NCBI RefSeq assembly: GCF_029392895.1
Contig: NZ_CP114200.1
Span: 6,392,501-6,456,500, forward strand
Length of the DNA stretch: 64,000 nucleotides
DNA from: Streptomyces sp. 71268
GTDB lineage: Bacteria; Actinomycetota; Actinomycetes; Streptomycetales; Streptomycetaceae
Reading direction: 5' to 3'
Shown: in pieces, positions 1-9,970 of the stretch
How the letters are laid out: each line of letters opens with the position of its first letter
Position numbering within the stretch: position 1 is the stretch's first letter
The notes under the pieces: model-generated
Seen by the model: the letters and a program-made list of their open reading frames with translations, nothing else
What the model was told of the DNA's origin: nothing
Database searches by the model: none
Translations under genes and position numbers: made by a program

Positions 1-3000
1 GGCGCGGGCCGAGGCGCGGCACCTGGACGCGCGGCGCGACCGGGCCCGGGCCGACCTCGCCCTCGGCCGCGCGGCCCACGCCCTGCCCGCCCTCACCGAA
101 CTGTGCGAGGCCCACCCGCTGGACGAGCCGCTGCACGCGCTGCGCATCCGCGCCCTGCGCGACACGGGCCGCGCCGCGGAGGCGCTGGCGGCCTACGAAC
201 AGGTACGCCGCGAACTCGTCGACCGCCTCGGCACCGACCCGGGACCGGAACTGCGCGCGCTCCACGCCGAACTCCTCACCCCGGACGCCGGCCGCGCCCC
301 GACCGACGGGAGCTGGCCGGCCGGCCCCGGTGGCCGGCCCGACCGCGCCGGCCGGAGCGGGCCCGGCATCCCGGCGGGCCCGCCCGAGCCGTCCGACCGG
401 AGCGGACCCACCGGACAGGCCGGGCCCGCCGACCCGAGCGGCACCGCCGCCGAGAACGGTTCGCCCGGCCGCGCCGCCGGCTGGCCCGCCCCCGGCCAGC
501 TCACCGGCCCTTCCCCGGTGACCGGCCACGACCCGCTGCCCGGCCCCGGGGAGCCGTCGGACCGCGACGAGTCGGCGGACCGCGACGCCCCGGCCGCGAG
601 CGCGGGCCCGGACGTGGGTACGGGCCCGGTCGCGTGGACGGACCCGCGCCCGCACGCGGCCGTCAGCGCGGGTACGGGCCCCGGGTCGGCCGGGCGCCCT
701 GTCGTGCACGGCACCGTGCACCCACCCGTGCCCTCCACCGTGCCGGCACCCCCGGGAGCGCCCGCCGCCACCGCCGATCCGCCCGTGACCCCCGCCGCGC
801 CGGCCGCCCCCGGTGGTGGCCGGCCGGTGGGCAACCTGCGGGCGTCGCTCACCAGCTTCGTCGGGCGCGAGCGCGACCTGCACGCGCTGCGCGCGGACCT
901 CGGCACGCACCGGCTCATCACGCTGCTGGGGCCGGGCGGCTCCGGCAAGACCCGGCTTTCCAAGGTGGCCGCCGCCAGCGTCGCCGACGACTGGCCGGAC
1001 GGCGCCTGGCTCGCCGAACTCGCCCCCGCGCACGACCCCGACACGGTCGTCGAGACGGTTCTGACGACGCTCGGCGCGCGGGAGACCGTCATCCGCAGCA
1101 CCGCGGCCGAGGGGCTGCACGCCGCGGCCGAACGGACCGCGCTCGACCCGCTGACCCGGCTCACCGAACACTGCGCGGCCCGCCGCATGCTGCTCGTCCT
1201 CGACAACTGCGAGCACGTGATCGAGGTCGCCGCCCAACTGGCCGAGACGCTCGTCGCGCACTGCCCCGGCGTCACCGTGCTCGCCACCAGCCGCGAGCCG
1301 CTGGCCGTGCCCGGCGAGGTCGTACGCTCCGTCGAGCCGCTGCCGCAGCCCGTCGCGCTGCGGCTGCTGGCCGACCGGGGCGCGTCGGCCCGGCCCGGGT
1401 TCCGCGTCGAGGACGACCTGGCCGCGTGCGCGGAGATCTGCCGCCGCCTCGACGGGCTGCCGCTGGCCATCGAGCTGGCCGCGGCGCGCCTGCGGCTGCT
1501 CTCGCCCCGACAGCTCGCCGACCGGCTCGACGACAGGTTCCGGCTGCTGACCACGGGCAGCCGCACCCTGTTGCCACGGCAACAGACGCTGCGGGCCGTC
1601 GTGGACTGGTCCTGGGACCTGCTCGACGCGCGGGAGCGGGCCGTACTGCGGCGGCTGTCCGTCTTCGCCGGCGGCTGCGACCTGGCCGCCGCCGAGGCCG
1701 TGTGCGCCGACGACCCCGCCGGGCCCGGCGAACCGGTCACCGCCGCGAACGGCGGCGCGGGCAGCGGTGCGCACGCGGGCGTCGACCCGCGCGACGTCGC
1801 GGCCCTGCTCGGCTCCCTGGTGGACAAGTCGCTGGTCGTCGCGGCCCCCGCCGAGGCGAGCGGGCCGGGCGCCCCGGACGCCGGCGCGCCCGGCCCGCAT
1901 TCCCCGACGGGCGGGCGCGGGGCGGTCCGGGACGCGGGAGCGCCCGGGTCGGGCGCGGGCGGGCGGGGCGATCCGGCGTACGACGACGGGATGCGCTACC
2001 GGCTCCTGGAGACGGTCGCCGAGTACGCGGCCGAGCGGTTGGACGAGGCGGGGGAGCGGGTGGCCGTGGAGCGCCGGCACCTGGTCGCGTACCGCGAACT
2101 CGCCCGCCGCGCTGACCCGTTGCTGCGCGGCGCCGCGCAGGTCGCTTGGTTGTGGCGGCTTGAACTGGAGCACGAGAACCTGCGTACCGCCCTGCGCCGG
2201 GCCGTCGCCGCCGGCGACGAGCAGGAGGGGCTGTGTCTGGTGCTGTCCCTGAACTGGTTCTGGCACCTCCGGGATCACCGCGCCGACCTGCGCACCTGGG
2301 CGGCGGCCGTGACGGAGCTGGGGCCCAACCCGTTCCAGGCGCCCGTCACGCCGGCGCCGCCGCTGCTGGCGCGGGCCACCGACGCGCCGCCGCCCATGCC
2401 GCCCGACCAACTGTGGGAGGCGCGGCGCAGCGTGCGTCTCATCGGGCTCGCCCTCCTGGAGGGCGACCTGCGCGGACTCGAAGACCCCGCTTCCCGGGGG
2501 GAGTTGCGCGGCGTGGTCGCGGCGTACCGGCCGGGGCTGCCGCAGACCTGTCGACTGCCGGGCCTGCTGTGGTTCATCGCGCCGCTGGTCGTCGGCGACT
2601 CCGCGAGCCTGCGCGAGATCGTCGACGCCTCCGTACGGGCCGGCCGGGAGATCGGCGACCCGTGGGAGTTGGCGTTCATGCTGCAACTGCGGGCCAAGGT
2701 GCTCGCCGCCCAGCACTTCGACCCCACGAGCCTGGACCGGGACATCGGCGAGAGCCTGGAGATCTTCGCGCGGCTCGGGGACTCGTGGGGCGCGGCCGAG
2801 GCGCTGTCCGGCCGCGGCGCGGCGCGTGAGGAGCGCGGTGAGTACGCGGCGGCGACCGCCGACTACCAGGAGGCGATCGGTTACGCCGAGCGGCTCGGCG
2901 CGCAGACACAGGTGTGGCTGCTGCGGGCGCGGCTCGCCGGCGTGATGATCAAACGCGCCGCGAGCCCGCGGGAGACCGAGCAGGGCGTGCAGATGCTCGT

Positions 3001-3547
3001 CCAGATCATGACCGACGGCCAGCGCACGAACACCGAGGCCGTGTCGTACGCGCGCCTGCACTACGCCGTGTGGTGCGCCGAAGCTGGCCGCTACGCCGAG
3101 GCGCGCGCCCATTTCGAGCACCAGCTCACCGAGTTCGGCGGCCGCAGCCACGAGCTCTTCCAGGGAATCATGGAGGGCCTGTTGGCCTGGCTGGACACGT
3201 TGGAGGGTCGGCCGGCCGAGGCCCTGCGGCGGCTGCGGGGCGCCCTGGCCAAGACCCGGTCGGCGGTGGGCTGGCTGGTCGCGCCGCAGGTGCCGGTCGC
3301 CCAACTGGTGACGGGCGCGCACGCGTTGACCGCGCTCGGCGGCACCGACCGGGCGCGCGTGGCCGCCCGGCTGATCGGCGCCCACGACGCGCTCTTCCCG
3401 CCCGGCGTGTGCCTGGCCCGCACGCACCAGGCGGAGCGCGCCGAGGCGGAGCGCTCGGCCCGGGCCGAACTGGCCGAGGCGCGGTACGAGCGGGAGTACG
3501 CGGCGGGCCGCGGCCTCTCCCTCGCGGAGGCCGCGGCCCTGATCTGA
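1..3547 (+). CDS. AfsR/SARP-family regulator with NB-ARC ATPase and TPR-like C-terminus (5' truncated by window edge)
   Basis: The reading frame is open from base 2, so the start and the N-terminal winged-helix DNA-binding domain lie upstream of the window. The first ~95 visible residues are a bacterial transcriptional activator (BTAD) domain ending in the typical 'LGTDPGPELRALHAELL'. A Pro/Gly/Ala-rich linker of ~180 residues follows. The NTPase has a P-loop (GPGGSGKTR, near visible residue 310), a Walker B LLVLDNCEH near 398, and GLPLAIELAAARL typical of AfsR/MalT-type STAND ATPases. The C-terminal ~450 residues are helical and TPR-like. Family members activate antibiotic or secondary-metabolite genes after nucleotide binding; the target is not visible here. 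The stop is TGA at 3545-3547. Internal ATGs such as the one at 518 are not the true start. Confidence 0.9.
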   Translation, partial: ARAEARHLDARRDRARADLALGRAAHALPALTELCEAHPLDEPLHALRIRALRDTGRAAEALAAYEQVRRELVDRLGTDPGPELRALHAELLTPDAGRAPTDGSWPAGPGGRPDRAGRSGPGIPAGPPEPSDRSGPTGQAGPADPSGTAAENGSPGRAAGWPAPGQLTGPSPVTGHDPLPGPGEPSDRDESADRDAPAASAGPDVGTGPVAWTDPRPHAAVSAGTGPGSAGRPVVHGTVHPPVPSTVPAPPGAPAATADPPVTPAAPAAPGGGRPVGNLRASLTSFVGRERDLHALRADLGTHRLITLLGPGGSGKTRLSKVAAASVADDWPDGAWLAELAPAHDPDTVVETVLTTLGARETVIRSTAAEGLHAAAERTALDPLTRLTEHCAARRMLLVLDNCEHVIEVAAQLAETLVAHCPGVTVLATSREPLAVPGEVVRSVEPLPQPVALRLLADRGASARPGFRVEDDLAACAEICRRLDGLPLAIELAAARLRLLSPRQLADRLDDRFRLLTTGSRTLLPRQQTLRAVVDWSWDLLDARERAVLRRLSVFAGGCDLAAAEAVCADDPAGPGEPVTAANGGAGSGAHAGVDPRDVAALLGSLVDKSLVVAAPAEASGPGAPDAGAPGPHSPTGGRGAVRDAGAPGSGAGGRGDPAYDDGMRYRLLETVAEYAAERLDEAGERVAVERRHLVAYRELARRADPLLRGAAQVAWLWRLELEHENLRTALRRAVAAGDEQEGLCLVLSLNWFWHLRDHRADLRTWAAAVTELGPNPFQAPVTPAPPLLARATDAPPPMPPDQLWEARRSVRLIGLALLEGDLRGLEDPASRGELRGVVAAYRPGLPQTCRLPGLLWFIAPLVVGDSASLREIVDASVRAGREIGDPWELAFMLQLRAKVLAAQHFDPTSLDRDIGESLEIFARLGDSWGAAEALSGRGAAREERGEYAAATADYQEAIGYAERLGAQTQVWLLRARLAGVMIKRAASPRETEQGVQMLVQIMTDGQRTNTEAVSYARLHYAVWCAEAGRYAEARAHFEHQLTEFGGRSHELFQGIMEGLLAWLDTLEGRPAEALRRLRGALAKTRSAVGWLVAPQVPVAQLVTGAHALTALGGTDRARVAARLIGAHDALFPPGVCLARTHQAERAEAERSARAELAEARYEREYAAGRGLSLAEAAALI

Positions 3548-3688
3548 CGCGTCGCTGACCGAGGCAGGCCACCGGCTCGGCCCCCGCGCCGCGGTGTGCG
3601 GCGTGCGGCGCCCGACGTCCCCCGCGCGGCCGCCGGGTGTCCTACCCCCGCGGCCGCCGGTCGGGAGACTGGCCGGCCCTGTCACGGC

Positions 3689-4552
3689 TCAGACCTTCGT
3701 GCGGAACTTGCGCACCGCCAGCGGGGCGATCACCACGGTGATCCCCACCGACCAGGCCAGCGTGGCCAACACCGGGTCGGCCACCGCGCCCTCGCCGTTG
3801 AGCAGGGCACGGACCGCGTCCGCGAGGTTGGACAGCGGGTTGTAGTCGGTGAACGCCTGCAACCAGCCCGGCATCGTCCCGGTCGGGGCGAACACCGAGG
3901 ACCCGAACTGCAGCGGCATCAGGATCAGGAAGCCGATGCCCTGCACCGCCTGCGGGGTCTTCATGGACAGGCCGAGCAGCATGAAGATCCACGTGAGCGA
4001 CGTGCCGAAGGCCAGCGCGAGACCGGCGGCGGCCAGCAGCTCCAGCGGGCCCGTCTTCAGGTCGAAGCCGATGATGAACGCCACCAGCAGCAGGATGGTC
4101 GAGGAGACCAGCATCCGGCCGCCCTCGACTATCAGCTTGGCCACCAGCACCGAGGAGCGGGCTATCGGCATCGTGCGGAAGCGGTCCATCACCCCCTTGC
4201 TGAAATCGTCGTTGATGCCGGTGCCCACCGACATGGCGATGTTCAGGCCACCCATGGCCAGCAGGCCCGGGATGACGTAGTTGGTGTACACGTCGCGGTT
4301 GCCGCCGAGGCTGCCACCGACCGCGCCGCCGAAGACGTACACGAACAGCAGCGTGAAGATGATCGGCATCAGCATGGCGTCGACCATCGACCCCGGGTCC
4401 TGCTTGATCTGCATCACGTTGCGGCGCGCCAGGGCGCCGATGTGGCGCAGGTTCCCGCGCAGGCCGATCCGGGCGTCGTCGGACGTCCTGCCGGTCGGGC
4501 CGCGCTGCTGGTCCGGAGCCTTGTCCGGAGCCGTGATGGTTGCCGCGCTCAT
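3689..4552 (-). CDS. ABC-2 type transporter permease, DrrB-like
   Basis: This 287-residue integral membrane protein has about six hydrophobic segments and a charged N-terminus. The 'ARRNVMQIKQDPGSMVDAMLMP' region and the later 'YNPLSNLADAVRALLNG' stretch are typical of DrrB/ABC-2 permeases for daunorubicin-type or unknown hydrophobic substrates. Its start overlaps the stop of the upstream ATPase gene by four bases (ATGA), which implies translational coupling and a two-gene exporter operon. Substrate cannot be read from sequence. It could serve antibiotic resistance or lipid export. Confidence 0.9.
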   Translation of the reverse strand: MSAATITAPDKAPDQQRGPTGRTSDDARIGLRGNLRHIGALARRNVMQIKQDPGSMVDAMLMPIIFTLLFVYVFGGAVGGSLGGNRDVYTNYVIPGLLAMGGLNIAMSVGTGINDDFSKGVMDRFRTMPIARSSVLVAKLIVEGGRMLVSSTILLLVAFIIGFDLKTGPLELLAAAGLALAFGTSLTWIFMLLGLSMKTPQAVQGIGFLILMPLQFGSSVFAPTGTMPGWLQAFTDYNPLSNLADAVRALLNGEGAVADPVLATLAWSVGITVVIAPLAVRKFRTKV

Positions 4553-5586
4553 GCGGCGACCTCCTCAAGCTTGTTCTGGTCCTGGCCCTGCTCGGCGTCC
4601 GAGGTCTTGCGGCCGGTGATGGCCAGGAACACCTCGTCCAGGCTGGGCAGATGGGTGTCGATGCTGGAAATGGTGAAGCCGCGCTGGCTGAGCAGCCCGA
4701 CCAGCGCCGTGAGCTGCTCGTCGCTGACGATCGGCACGCTGACCAGGCCCTCGGCCTCGTCGGCGCGCGCGCCCGCGACGCCCTCGAGGCCCGCCTGTGC
4801 CACGGCGCCGACCATCCGGTGCAACTGCTCCGGGTCGGCCGGGCGGATCTGCAGGGTCCGGCCGCCGACCTTCGCCTTCAGCTCGGCCACCTGGCCGCCG
4901 GCGATGACCTGGCCCCGGTCGATGACCGTCAGCTCGTTGGCCAGTTGCTCGGCCTCCTCCATGTACTGCGTGGTGAGCAGCACCGTGGCGCCGTCGCCGA
5001 CCATCCGGCGCACCTCCTCCCACACCTCGTTACGGGTGCGGGGGTCGAGGCCGGTCGTCGGCTCGTCCAGGTACAGCACCTGGGGGTTGCCGATCATCGA
5101 CGCGGCGAGGTCGAGCCGGCGCCGCATACCGCCCGAGTACTGGCTCGCCGGCCGCTTGGCGGCCTCGGTCAGCGAGAACCGCTCCAGCATGTCGTCGGCC
5201 CGCTTGCGGGCCGCGCGGCGCGACAGGTCGAGCAGCCGCCCGATCATGTAGAGGTTCTCCCAGCCGGAGAGCTTCTCGTCCACCGACGCGTACTGCCCGG
5301 TGAGGCCGATCGCCCGGCGGAGCTGGCGCGGCTGCCGCCGCACGTCGAAGCCGGCCACCCGGGCGCTGCCGGAGTCCGGCTCGACCAGCGTGGAAAGGCA
5401 GCGCACGAGCGTGGTCTTGCCCGCTCCGTTGGGACCGAGGACACCGAGCACGGTGCCTTCCTTGACGTCGAGGTCGACGCCGTCGAGCGCCTTGGTCGTG
5501 CCGTAGTGCTTGACCAACCCCCGTACCTCGACCGCGTTGCCACGGCCGGGACTTGTCTCGTGTGGTGAGTTTTGCGAACGCGTCAT
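4549..5586 (-). CDS. ABC transporter ATP-binding protein, DrrA-like
   Basis: This 345-residue nucleotide-binding subunit carries a Walker A (GPNGAGKTT, residues 51-59), the signature SGGMR (151-155) and Walker B LYLDEP (171-176). An extra C-terminal domain of ~100 residues is characteristic of the daunorubicin-resistance DrrA subfamily. It should energise the permease encoded immediately downstream with a 4-base overlap. The ATG at 5586 gives a short polar leader before the conserved 'AVEVRGLVKHYG'; no strong Shine-Dalgarno is visible, so a slightly different start is possible. A regulator is not adjacent. Confidence 0.92.
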   Translation of the reverse strand: MTRSQNSPHETSPGRGNAVEVRGLVKHYGTTKALDGVDLDVKEGTVLGVLGPNGAGKTTLVRCLSTLVEPDSGSARVAGFDVRRQPRQLRRAIGLTGQYASVDEKLSGWENLYMIGRLLDLSRRAARKRADDMLERFSLTEAAKRPASQYSGGMRRRLDLAASMIGNPQVLYLDEPTTGLDPRTRNEVWEEVRRMVGDGATVLLTTQYMEEAEQLANELTVIDRGQVIAGGQVAELKAKVGGRTLQIRPADPEQLHRMVGAVAQAGLEGVAGARADEAEGLVSVPIVSDEQLTALVGLLSQRGFTISSIDTHLPSLDEVFLAITGRKTSDAEQGQDQNKLEEVAA

Positions 5587-5809
5587 GGCGCAACGCTCTC
5601 AGACACCACTGACAATCGACCTACAGGCCACCGACGGCCAGCCGACACCCGCGTGTCGGCGGGCTGTCGACCGTTCCTCCGCCCAGGCCCTGACCTGCCG
5701 TTTGTGCTTTCGTCAGAATCAAACCCCGGTCGGCTTACAACCGATCGACTTCGGCCACTCCGGGGCCGGTCGCCGCTGAGCCCGACCGCCGCCGCGCGCG
5801 CCGCGACGT
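5587..5809. other. Intergenic region upstream of the drrAB-like operon
   Basis: No credible gene is present between the ATPase start and the panB terminator. The sequence just upstream of the ATPase is less GC-rich and is the expected promoter region, but no convincing -35/-10 pair was identified. Confidence 0.5.
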
Positions 5810-5848
5810 TCGGGCCGGGCCCGGGTGAGGTACCCGGGCCCGGCCCGA
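5810..5848 (-). terminator. panB transcription terminator
   Basis: A perfect 17-bp inverted repeat (5810-5826 with 5832-5848) around a 5-base loop lies 21 bases beyond the panB stop codon. There is no T-tract, as is usual in high-GC actinobacteria. Confidence 0.8.
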
Positions 5849-5869
5849 CCCTGTCGCGCGTGCGGCGCC

Positions 5870-6799
5870 TCAGCGGAACGCGTGCTCAGGCGCCGGGTAG
5901 GTGCCGCCGACGACCTCGTCGGCGAAGGACCTGGCGGCGTCGCCGAGGGTCTCGCGCAACCGCGCGTACTGCTTCACGAACCGTGGCACCCGGCCGCCGG
6001 TCAGGCCCGCCATGTCCGTCCACACCAGCACCTGCGCGTCGCACTCCGCGCCCGCGCCGATGCCCACGGTCGGCACGTGCAGCGAGCGCGTGACCTCGGC
6101 GGCCAGCTCGGCCGGTACGAGTTCGAGCACGACGGCGAACGCCCCCGCGTCCTGTACGGCCTTGGCGTCCCGCAGCAACTGCGCGGCCGCCTCCTCGCCA
6201 CGGCCCTGGACCGGGTAGCCGCCGTAGGCGTTGACGGACTGCGGGGTGAGGCCGATGTGCGCCATCACCGGGATGCCGGACCGTACGAGCAGCTCGATCT
6301 GGTCGGCCGAGCGCTCGCCGCCCTCCAGCTTCACCGCGCCCACGCCCGCCTCCTTGACCAGCCGGGTCGCGCTGCGCAGGGCCTGCACGGGGCCCTCCTG
6401 GTACGCGCCGAAGGGCAGGTCGCCGACGACGAGGGCGCGCTTGGTGCCGCGCACCACGGCCGCGGAGAGGATGGTGATCTCGTCCATCGTGACCGGCACG
6501 GTGGACTCGTAGCCGAGGTGGCAGTTGCCCATCGAGTCGCCGACGAGCATGACGGGGATGCCCGCCTCGTCGAAGACCGACGCGGTCATCGCGTCGTAGG
6601 CGGTGAGCATGGGCCACTTCTCGCCGCGCTCCTTGGCGGCCGCGATGTCCCGGACGGTGATCCGCCGGGTCCCCTTGCCGCCGTACAGCGCCTTGTCGCT
6701 CGCGGGCGCGCCGGTGCCCGGTGCGGCGGCGGGCGCGGCCGGTGTGACGGGTGTGGCTGGTGTGGTGTGTGCAGCCTGTTGCGAGGCATGCGTCGTCAT
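5870..6799 (-). CDS. panB: 3-methyl-2-oxobutanoate hydroxymethyltransferase (ketopantoate hydroxymethyltransferase)
   Basis: PanB transfers a hydroxymethyl group from 5,10-methylenetetrahydrofolate to alpha-ketoisovalerate, the first committed step of pantothenate and CoA synthesis. The 309-residue protein contains the conserved 'LTAYDAMTASVFDEAG', 'VGDSMGNCHLGYESTVPVTMDE', 'GAVKLEGG' and 'MAHIGLTPQSVNAYGGYPVQG' blocks, including the metal-binding Asp and catalytic Glu regions. The first ~40 residues are an Ala/Thr/Pro-rich extension before 'KITVRDIAAAKERG'-type sequence. Start ATG at 6799 has GGAG seven bases upstream. It is monocistronic, with a strong terminator after it. In S. coelicolor, panB lies in the same general neighbourhood as glnA2 and nadE. 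Confidence 0.97.
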   Translation of the reverse strand: MTTHASQQAAHTTPATPVTPAAPAAAPGTGAPASDKALYGGKGTRRITVRDIAAAKERGEKWPMLTAYDAMTASVFDEAGIPVMLVGDSMGNCHLGYESTVPVTMDEITILSAAVVRGTKRALVVGDLPFGAYQEGPVQALRSATRLVKEAGVGAVKLEGGERSADQIELLVRSGIPVMAHIGLTPQSVNAYGGYPVQGRGEEAAAQLLRDAKAVQDAGAFAVVLELVPAELAAEVTRSLHVPTVGIGAGAECDAQVLVWTDMAGLTGGRVPRFVKQYARLRETLGDAARSFADEVVGGTYPAPEHAFR

Positions 6800-7143
6800 G
6801 ACATGGCTCCGATTTCGTCATCTCAAGGCGCCCTCACGGCGTCCCTGGACCGCCTCCATGCTGGCACGCGGCCTACGTGCTGCGGAAGGGTCGTCCGCCC
6901 TCGTTCGTCCCACGCGTCACGCCCGCCATCTGGACAGCGGTGGGCGGGGCCGGGCCGCGCCCACACCGGGAGCGCGCCGCCACCGCGCCGACGCGGTGTC
7001 CACGCGACCGCCCGGTCCCTCCCGCGCCCACGCCGGAGCCTGGCCGAAAGCCGGTCCGGAAGTTGATCATCCGCTCGTGGCGCTACGTAAAGACTTTCCA
7101 ATACGAGACGGTCTCGTATCGAAATAGCCGTAGCCTGGGCGCC
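6800..7143. other. Divergent promoter region between panB and the MFS exporter
   Basis: This 344-base gap holds the panB ribosome-binding site at one end and the exporter promoter and TetR operator at the other. No gene is evident. In-frame open sequence upstream of the exporter start is not conserved-looking and runs through the operator. Confidence 0.6.
7101..7119. promoter_or_regulatory. Operator palindrome for the adjacent TetR regulator
   Basis: A perfect 9-bp inverted repeat with one central base (ATACGAGAC-G-GTCTCGTAT) lies 25 bases upstream of the exporter start. Just downstream, TAGCCT (7131-7136) sits seven bases before the ATG, which fits a -10 element of a leaderless transcript; no Shine-Dalgarno is visible. 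The palindrome would then cover the -35 region, so bound TetR would block transcription. The palindrome is seen directly; its assignment to the TetR at 8829 is inference. Confidence 0.75.
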
Positions 7144-8832
7144 ATGGCAACACCTTCCGACATAGCCACGGTCCGCACCGTGCCCGAGGCGATCCACCGC
7201 AGGCGGTGGGCGATCCTCGTCGTCCTCATGTTCAGCGTGCTGATCGTGGTGCTGGACAACTCGATCCTCAACGTCGCCATGAAGACCATCTCGTCGCCGG
7301 AGCCGACCGGCCTGGGCGCCACCCAGAGCGAGCTGGAATGGGCGATCAACTCCTACACCCTCGTCTTCGCCGGGCTGCTCTTCACCGCCGGCCTGTGCGG
7401 TGACCGGTACGGCCGCAAGAAGGTCCTGCTCGCCGGCATGCTGGTGTTCGGCATCGGCTCGGTGCTCGCCGCGTTCTCCGGATCGCCCGGCGAACTGATC
7501 ACCTACCGGGCCGTGATGGGCCTCGGCGGCGCGCTGGTGATGCCCGCCACGCTGGCGATCCTGATGAACGTCTTCGAGCGCGACGAGCAGCCCAAGGCCA
7601 TCGGCATCTGGGTCGCCGCCGTCGGCCTCGCCATCGCGATCGGCCCGATCACCGGCGGCGTCCTGCTCGACCACTTCTGGTGGGGCTCGGTCTTCCTCGT
7701 CAACGTCCCCGTCGTGATCGTCGGCCTGATCGCGATGGTCGTCCTGGTGCCCGACTCGCGCGACCCCAAGCCCGGCCGCCTCGACCCGATCGGCGTGCTG
7801 CTGTCCATCGTGGGGCTCATCTCGCTCGTCTACGGGATCATCAAGGGCGGCCAGCTGGCCGACTTCACCGACCCCGAGGTGCTCGGCACCATCGGCCTGG
7901 GCGTGCTGGTGCTGGCGCTGTTCGTCTGGCACGAGAAGCGCAGCGACCACCCGGCCGTCGACGTCAGCTACTTCCGCAAGCCGGCCTTCTCGGCCGCCAT
8001 CGCCGCCATCGCGCTGGTCTTCTTCGCGCTCATGGGCGTCACGTTCTTCATCGTCTTCTACACCCAGAGCGTGCGCGGCTACACCCCGCTGGAGTCCGGC
8101 CTGTTGCTGCTGCCGCTGGCCGTGGCGCAGTTGCTCTTCGCCCCACGCTCGCGCCTGGTGGTCGAGCGCTTCGGAGCGCGCGCCGTGTGCACCGGCGGCA
8201 TGCTGGTCGTCGCGGGGACCCTCGCCGGCTTCCTGCTGCTCGACACCGACAGCCCCATCTGGGTCCTCGAGGTGCTCTTCTTCCTCCAGGGCGCGGGCAT
8301 GGCGCACATCATGCCGCCCGTCACCGTGGCGATCATGCAGGCCCTGCCGCGCGACAAGGCCGGCTCCGGCTCCGCGCTCAACAACACGTTCCGGCAGGTC
8401 GGCGGCGCCCTGGGGGTCGCCGTCCTGGGGTCGCTGCTGTCGACCACGTACCGTAACGACATCGAGGACGAACTCGCCGCCGTACCCGGCCTCTCCGACG
8501 CCCAGCGGCACACCGCCGGCGAGTCCATCGAGGCCACGCTCGGCGCGGTGCAGCGGATGGGGGAGCAGGGCAGGGCGCTGGTCGAGCCGGCGCACGACGC
8601 GTTCATCCACGCCATGCACGTCACCGCCCTCAGCGCGGCCGGCGTCGCGCTGCTCGGCGCGCTGGTCGTCGCCGTGTTCCTGCCCGGCAAGAAGGCCGGC
8701 GCGGGGCCCGGCCAGACGCCCGGCGAGGGGGCCGGTGAGGAGTCGGCCGCGCGGGCGGACGGCGCGGGCGCGGCCGGCGGCGCCACGGAGCGCGGACAGG
8801 ACGAGCCGAACACGCTGGAGGCACACCGGTGA
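7144..8832 (+). CDS. MFS multidrug exporter, EmrB/QacA (DHA2) family
   Basis: This 562-residue protein has about 14 hydrophobic segments. It carries the DHA2 motifs LDNSILNVA (38-46) in the first membrane helix and GDRYGRKK (86-93) in the loop between helices 2 and 3. Members export drugs or endogenous antibiotics with proton antiport. The start chosen is ATG 7144, after the operator. The C-terminal ~45 residues are a Gly/Ala-rich cytoplasmic tail. The stop overlaps the GTG start of the TetR gene by four bases, so exporter and repressor form one operon. Confidence 0.95.
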   Translation: MATPSDIATVRTVPEAIHRRRWAILVVLMFSVLIVVLDNSILNVAMKTISSPEPTGLGATQSELEWAINSYTLVFAGLLFTAGLCGDRYGRKKVLLAGMLVFGIGSVLAAFSGSPGELITYRAVMGLGGALVMPATLAILMNVFERDEQPKAIGIWVAAVGLAIAIGPITGGVLLDHFWWGSVFLVNVPVVIVGLIAMVVLVPDSRDPKPGRLDPIGVLLSIVGLISLVYGIIKGGQLADFTDPEVLGTIGLGVLVLALFVWHEKRSDHPAVDVSYFRKPAFSAAIAAIALVFFALMGVTFFIVFYTQSVRGYTPLESGLLLLPLAVAQLLFAPRSRLVVERFGARAVCTGGMLVVAGTLAGFLLLDTDSPIWVLEVLFFLQGAGMAHIMPPVTVAIMQALPRDKAGSGSALNNTFRQVGGALGVAVLGSLLSTTYRNDIEDELAAVPGLSDAQRHTAGESIEATLGAVQRMGEQGRALVEPAHDAFIHAMHVTALSAAGVALLGALVVAVFLPGKKAGAGPGQTPGEGAGEESAARADGAGAAGGATERGQDEPNTLEAHR

Positions 8833-9623
8833 TCCCCACGCCATCCGACGTCGAGCGGGCGTCCGACCGGCCCGACCCCGCACCCGGGGAGGGGCCCGCC
8901 GAAGTGGCGGCCCCCTCGGGGGCCGGCGGTGCCGCGCGGGCCGAGGCGTCGGGTGGCGGGGCGCCGTGCGGTACGACGCCCTCGGTCGACCCCGCCGCGA
9001 CGGAGTGCCCCGTGGGCCTGCCGGCCCCGGTGGTGCCGGGGGAGCGGCGGGGGCGGCCACGGAGCGCGGCGGCCGACACGGCGATCATCGAGACCGTGCT
9101 GCGCCTCCTCGAAGAGGGCGTCACGGTCGGCGAGTTGTCCATGGAGCGCATCGCGCGCGAGGCGGGCGTCGGCAAGGCCACCGTCTACCGCCGCTGGTCG
9201 GGCAAGCCCGCGCTGATACTCGACGTGATGCGCGCCCTCGACGCCGACCCGCCGGCGCCCGTGGGCGAGTCGGTCCGCGACGACCTGGTGCGGTTGCTGG
9301 AGTTCCTCCGCCAGCGCGGCCTGGCCAAGCGGCACTCGGCGCTGCTGCGCACGGTGGTGACGCAGGTGAAGGCGTATCCGGAACTGTGGCGCACGTACCA
9401 CGAGACGGTGGTGCACAAGCGGACCGAGTTCCTGCGCGCGGTCCTGCGGCGCGGCGTCGAGCGCGGCGAGATCCGCGCCGACCAGGACGTGGACTTCCTC
9501 GCCGAACTCTTCGTCGGCCCGATGCTCTCGCGGATGCTCCTGCACGAGTGGATGGACCTGCCCGACGGGCTCGCGGAACGCATCGTCGACACGGTGCTGG
9601 ACGGGGTCCGTCCGCGCGGTTGA
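8829..9623 (+). CDS. TetR-family transcriptional regulator of the adjacent exporter
   Basis: The 264-residue protein starts at GTG 8829, overlapping the exporter stop (GTGA). A long Pro/Gly/Ala-rich extension of ~75 residues precedes the DNA-binding domain. The helix-turn-helix is at about 103-123 ('[21 protein letters not shown]'), followed by a ligand-binding domain with a C-terminal part typical of TetR_C. It most likely represses its own operon through the 7101-7119 palindrome, released when an exporter substrate binds. An internal start near the GRPR motif (residue 75) would give a normal-length TetR. Confidence 0.92.
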   Translation: MIPTPSDVERASDRPDPAPGEGPAEVAAPSGAGGAARAEASGGGAPCGTTPSVDPAATECPVGLPAPVVPGERRGRPRSAAADTAIIETVLRLLEEGVTVGELSMERIAREAGVGKATVYRRWSGKPALILDVMRALDADPPAPVGESVRDDLVRLLEFLRQRGLAKRHSALLRTVVTQVKAYPELWRTYHETVVHKRTEFLRAVLRRGVERGEIRADQDVDFLAELFVGPMLSRMLLHEWMDLPDGLAERIVDTVLDGVRPRG

Positions 9624-9970
9624 GTGTGACGGACGGGGCCGCGAGGCTTCGCACTGACGGGTGAGGCCGGTGGGTCGCGGGTGACCCTCCGCGTTGGGCA
9701 GGTTTCGGCCAGCCATGGCGGTGGTCACGGACCGGGCCGGCGGCCACCCGTGTGCGCCCGCCGCGTCCGCGCTCCCACGGCGCCGGCCGGCACGTACGCC
9801 GATTTGTGCCTGTCGTGTCACAGCGCCCGGCTCAGGCCCGCGCGGCGGAACCCGGGCCCGCCCGTCACTCGTCCTCCCTTTCGAGACGTCCACCCGGGGC
9901 GTCGGGAAACGACCTGGTCATCGCCTATGGTCTAGGCGGTGGCGGGCCGGTGAGCTAGTGAGGACGACGC
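9624..9970. other. Intergenic region without a recognisable gene
   Basis: No coding frame with plausible composition was found in these 347 bases. The last ~60 bases become less GC-rich and probably carry the promoter of the downstream membrane protein. No operator or hairpin stood out. Confidence 0.4.

Noticed and set aside
103..2115. Arg/Pro-rich 670-codon frame at the left end
   Set aside because: It is an out-of-frame shadow of the AfsR-like gene, whose own frame shows BTAD and P-loop motifs.
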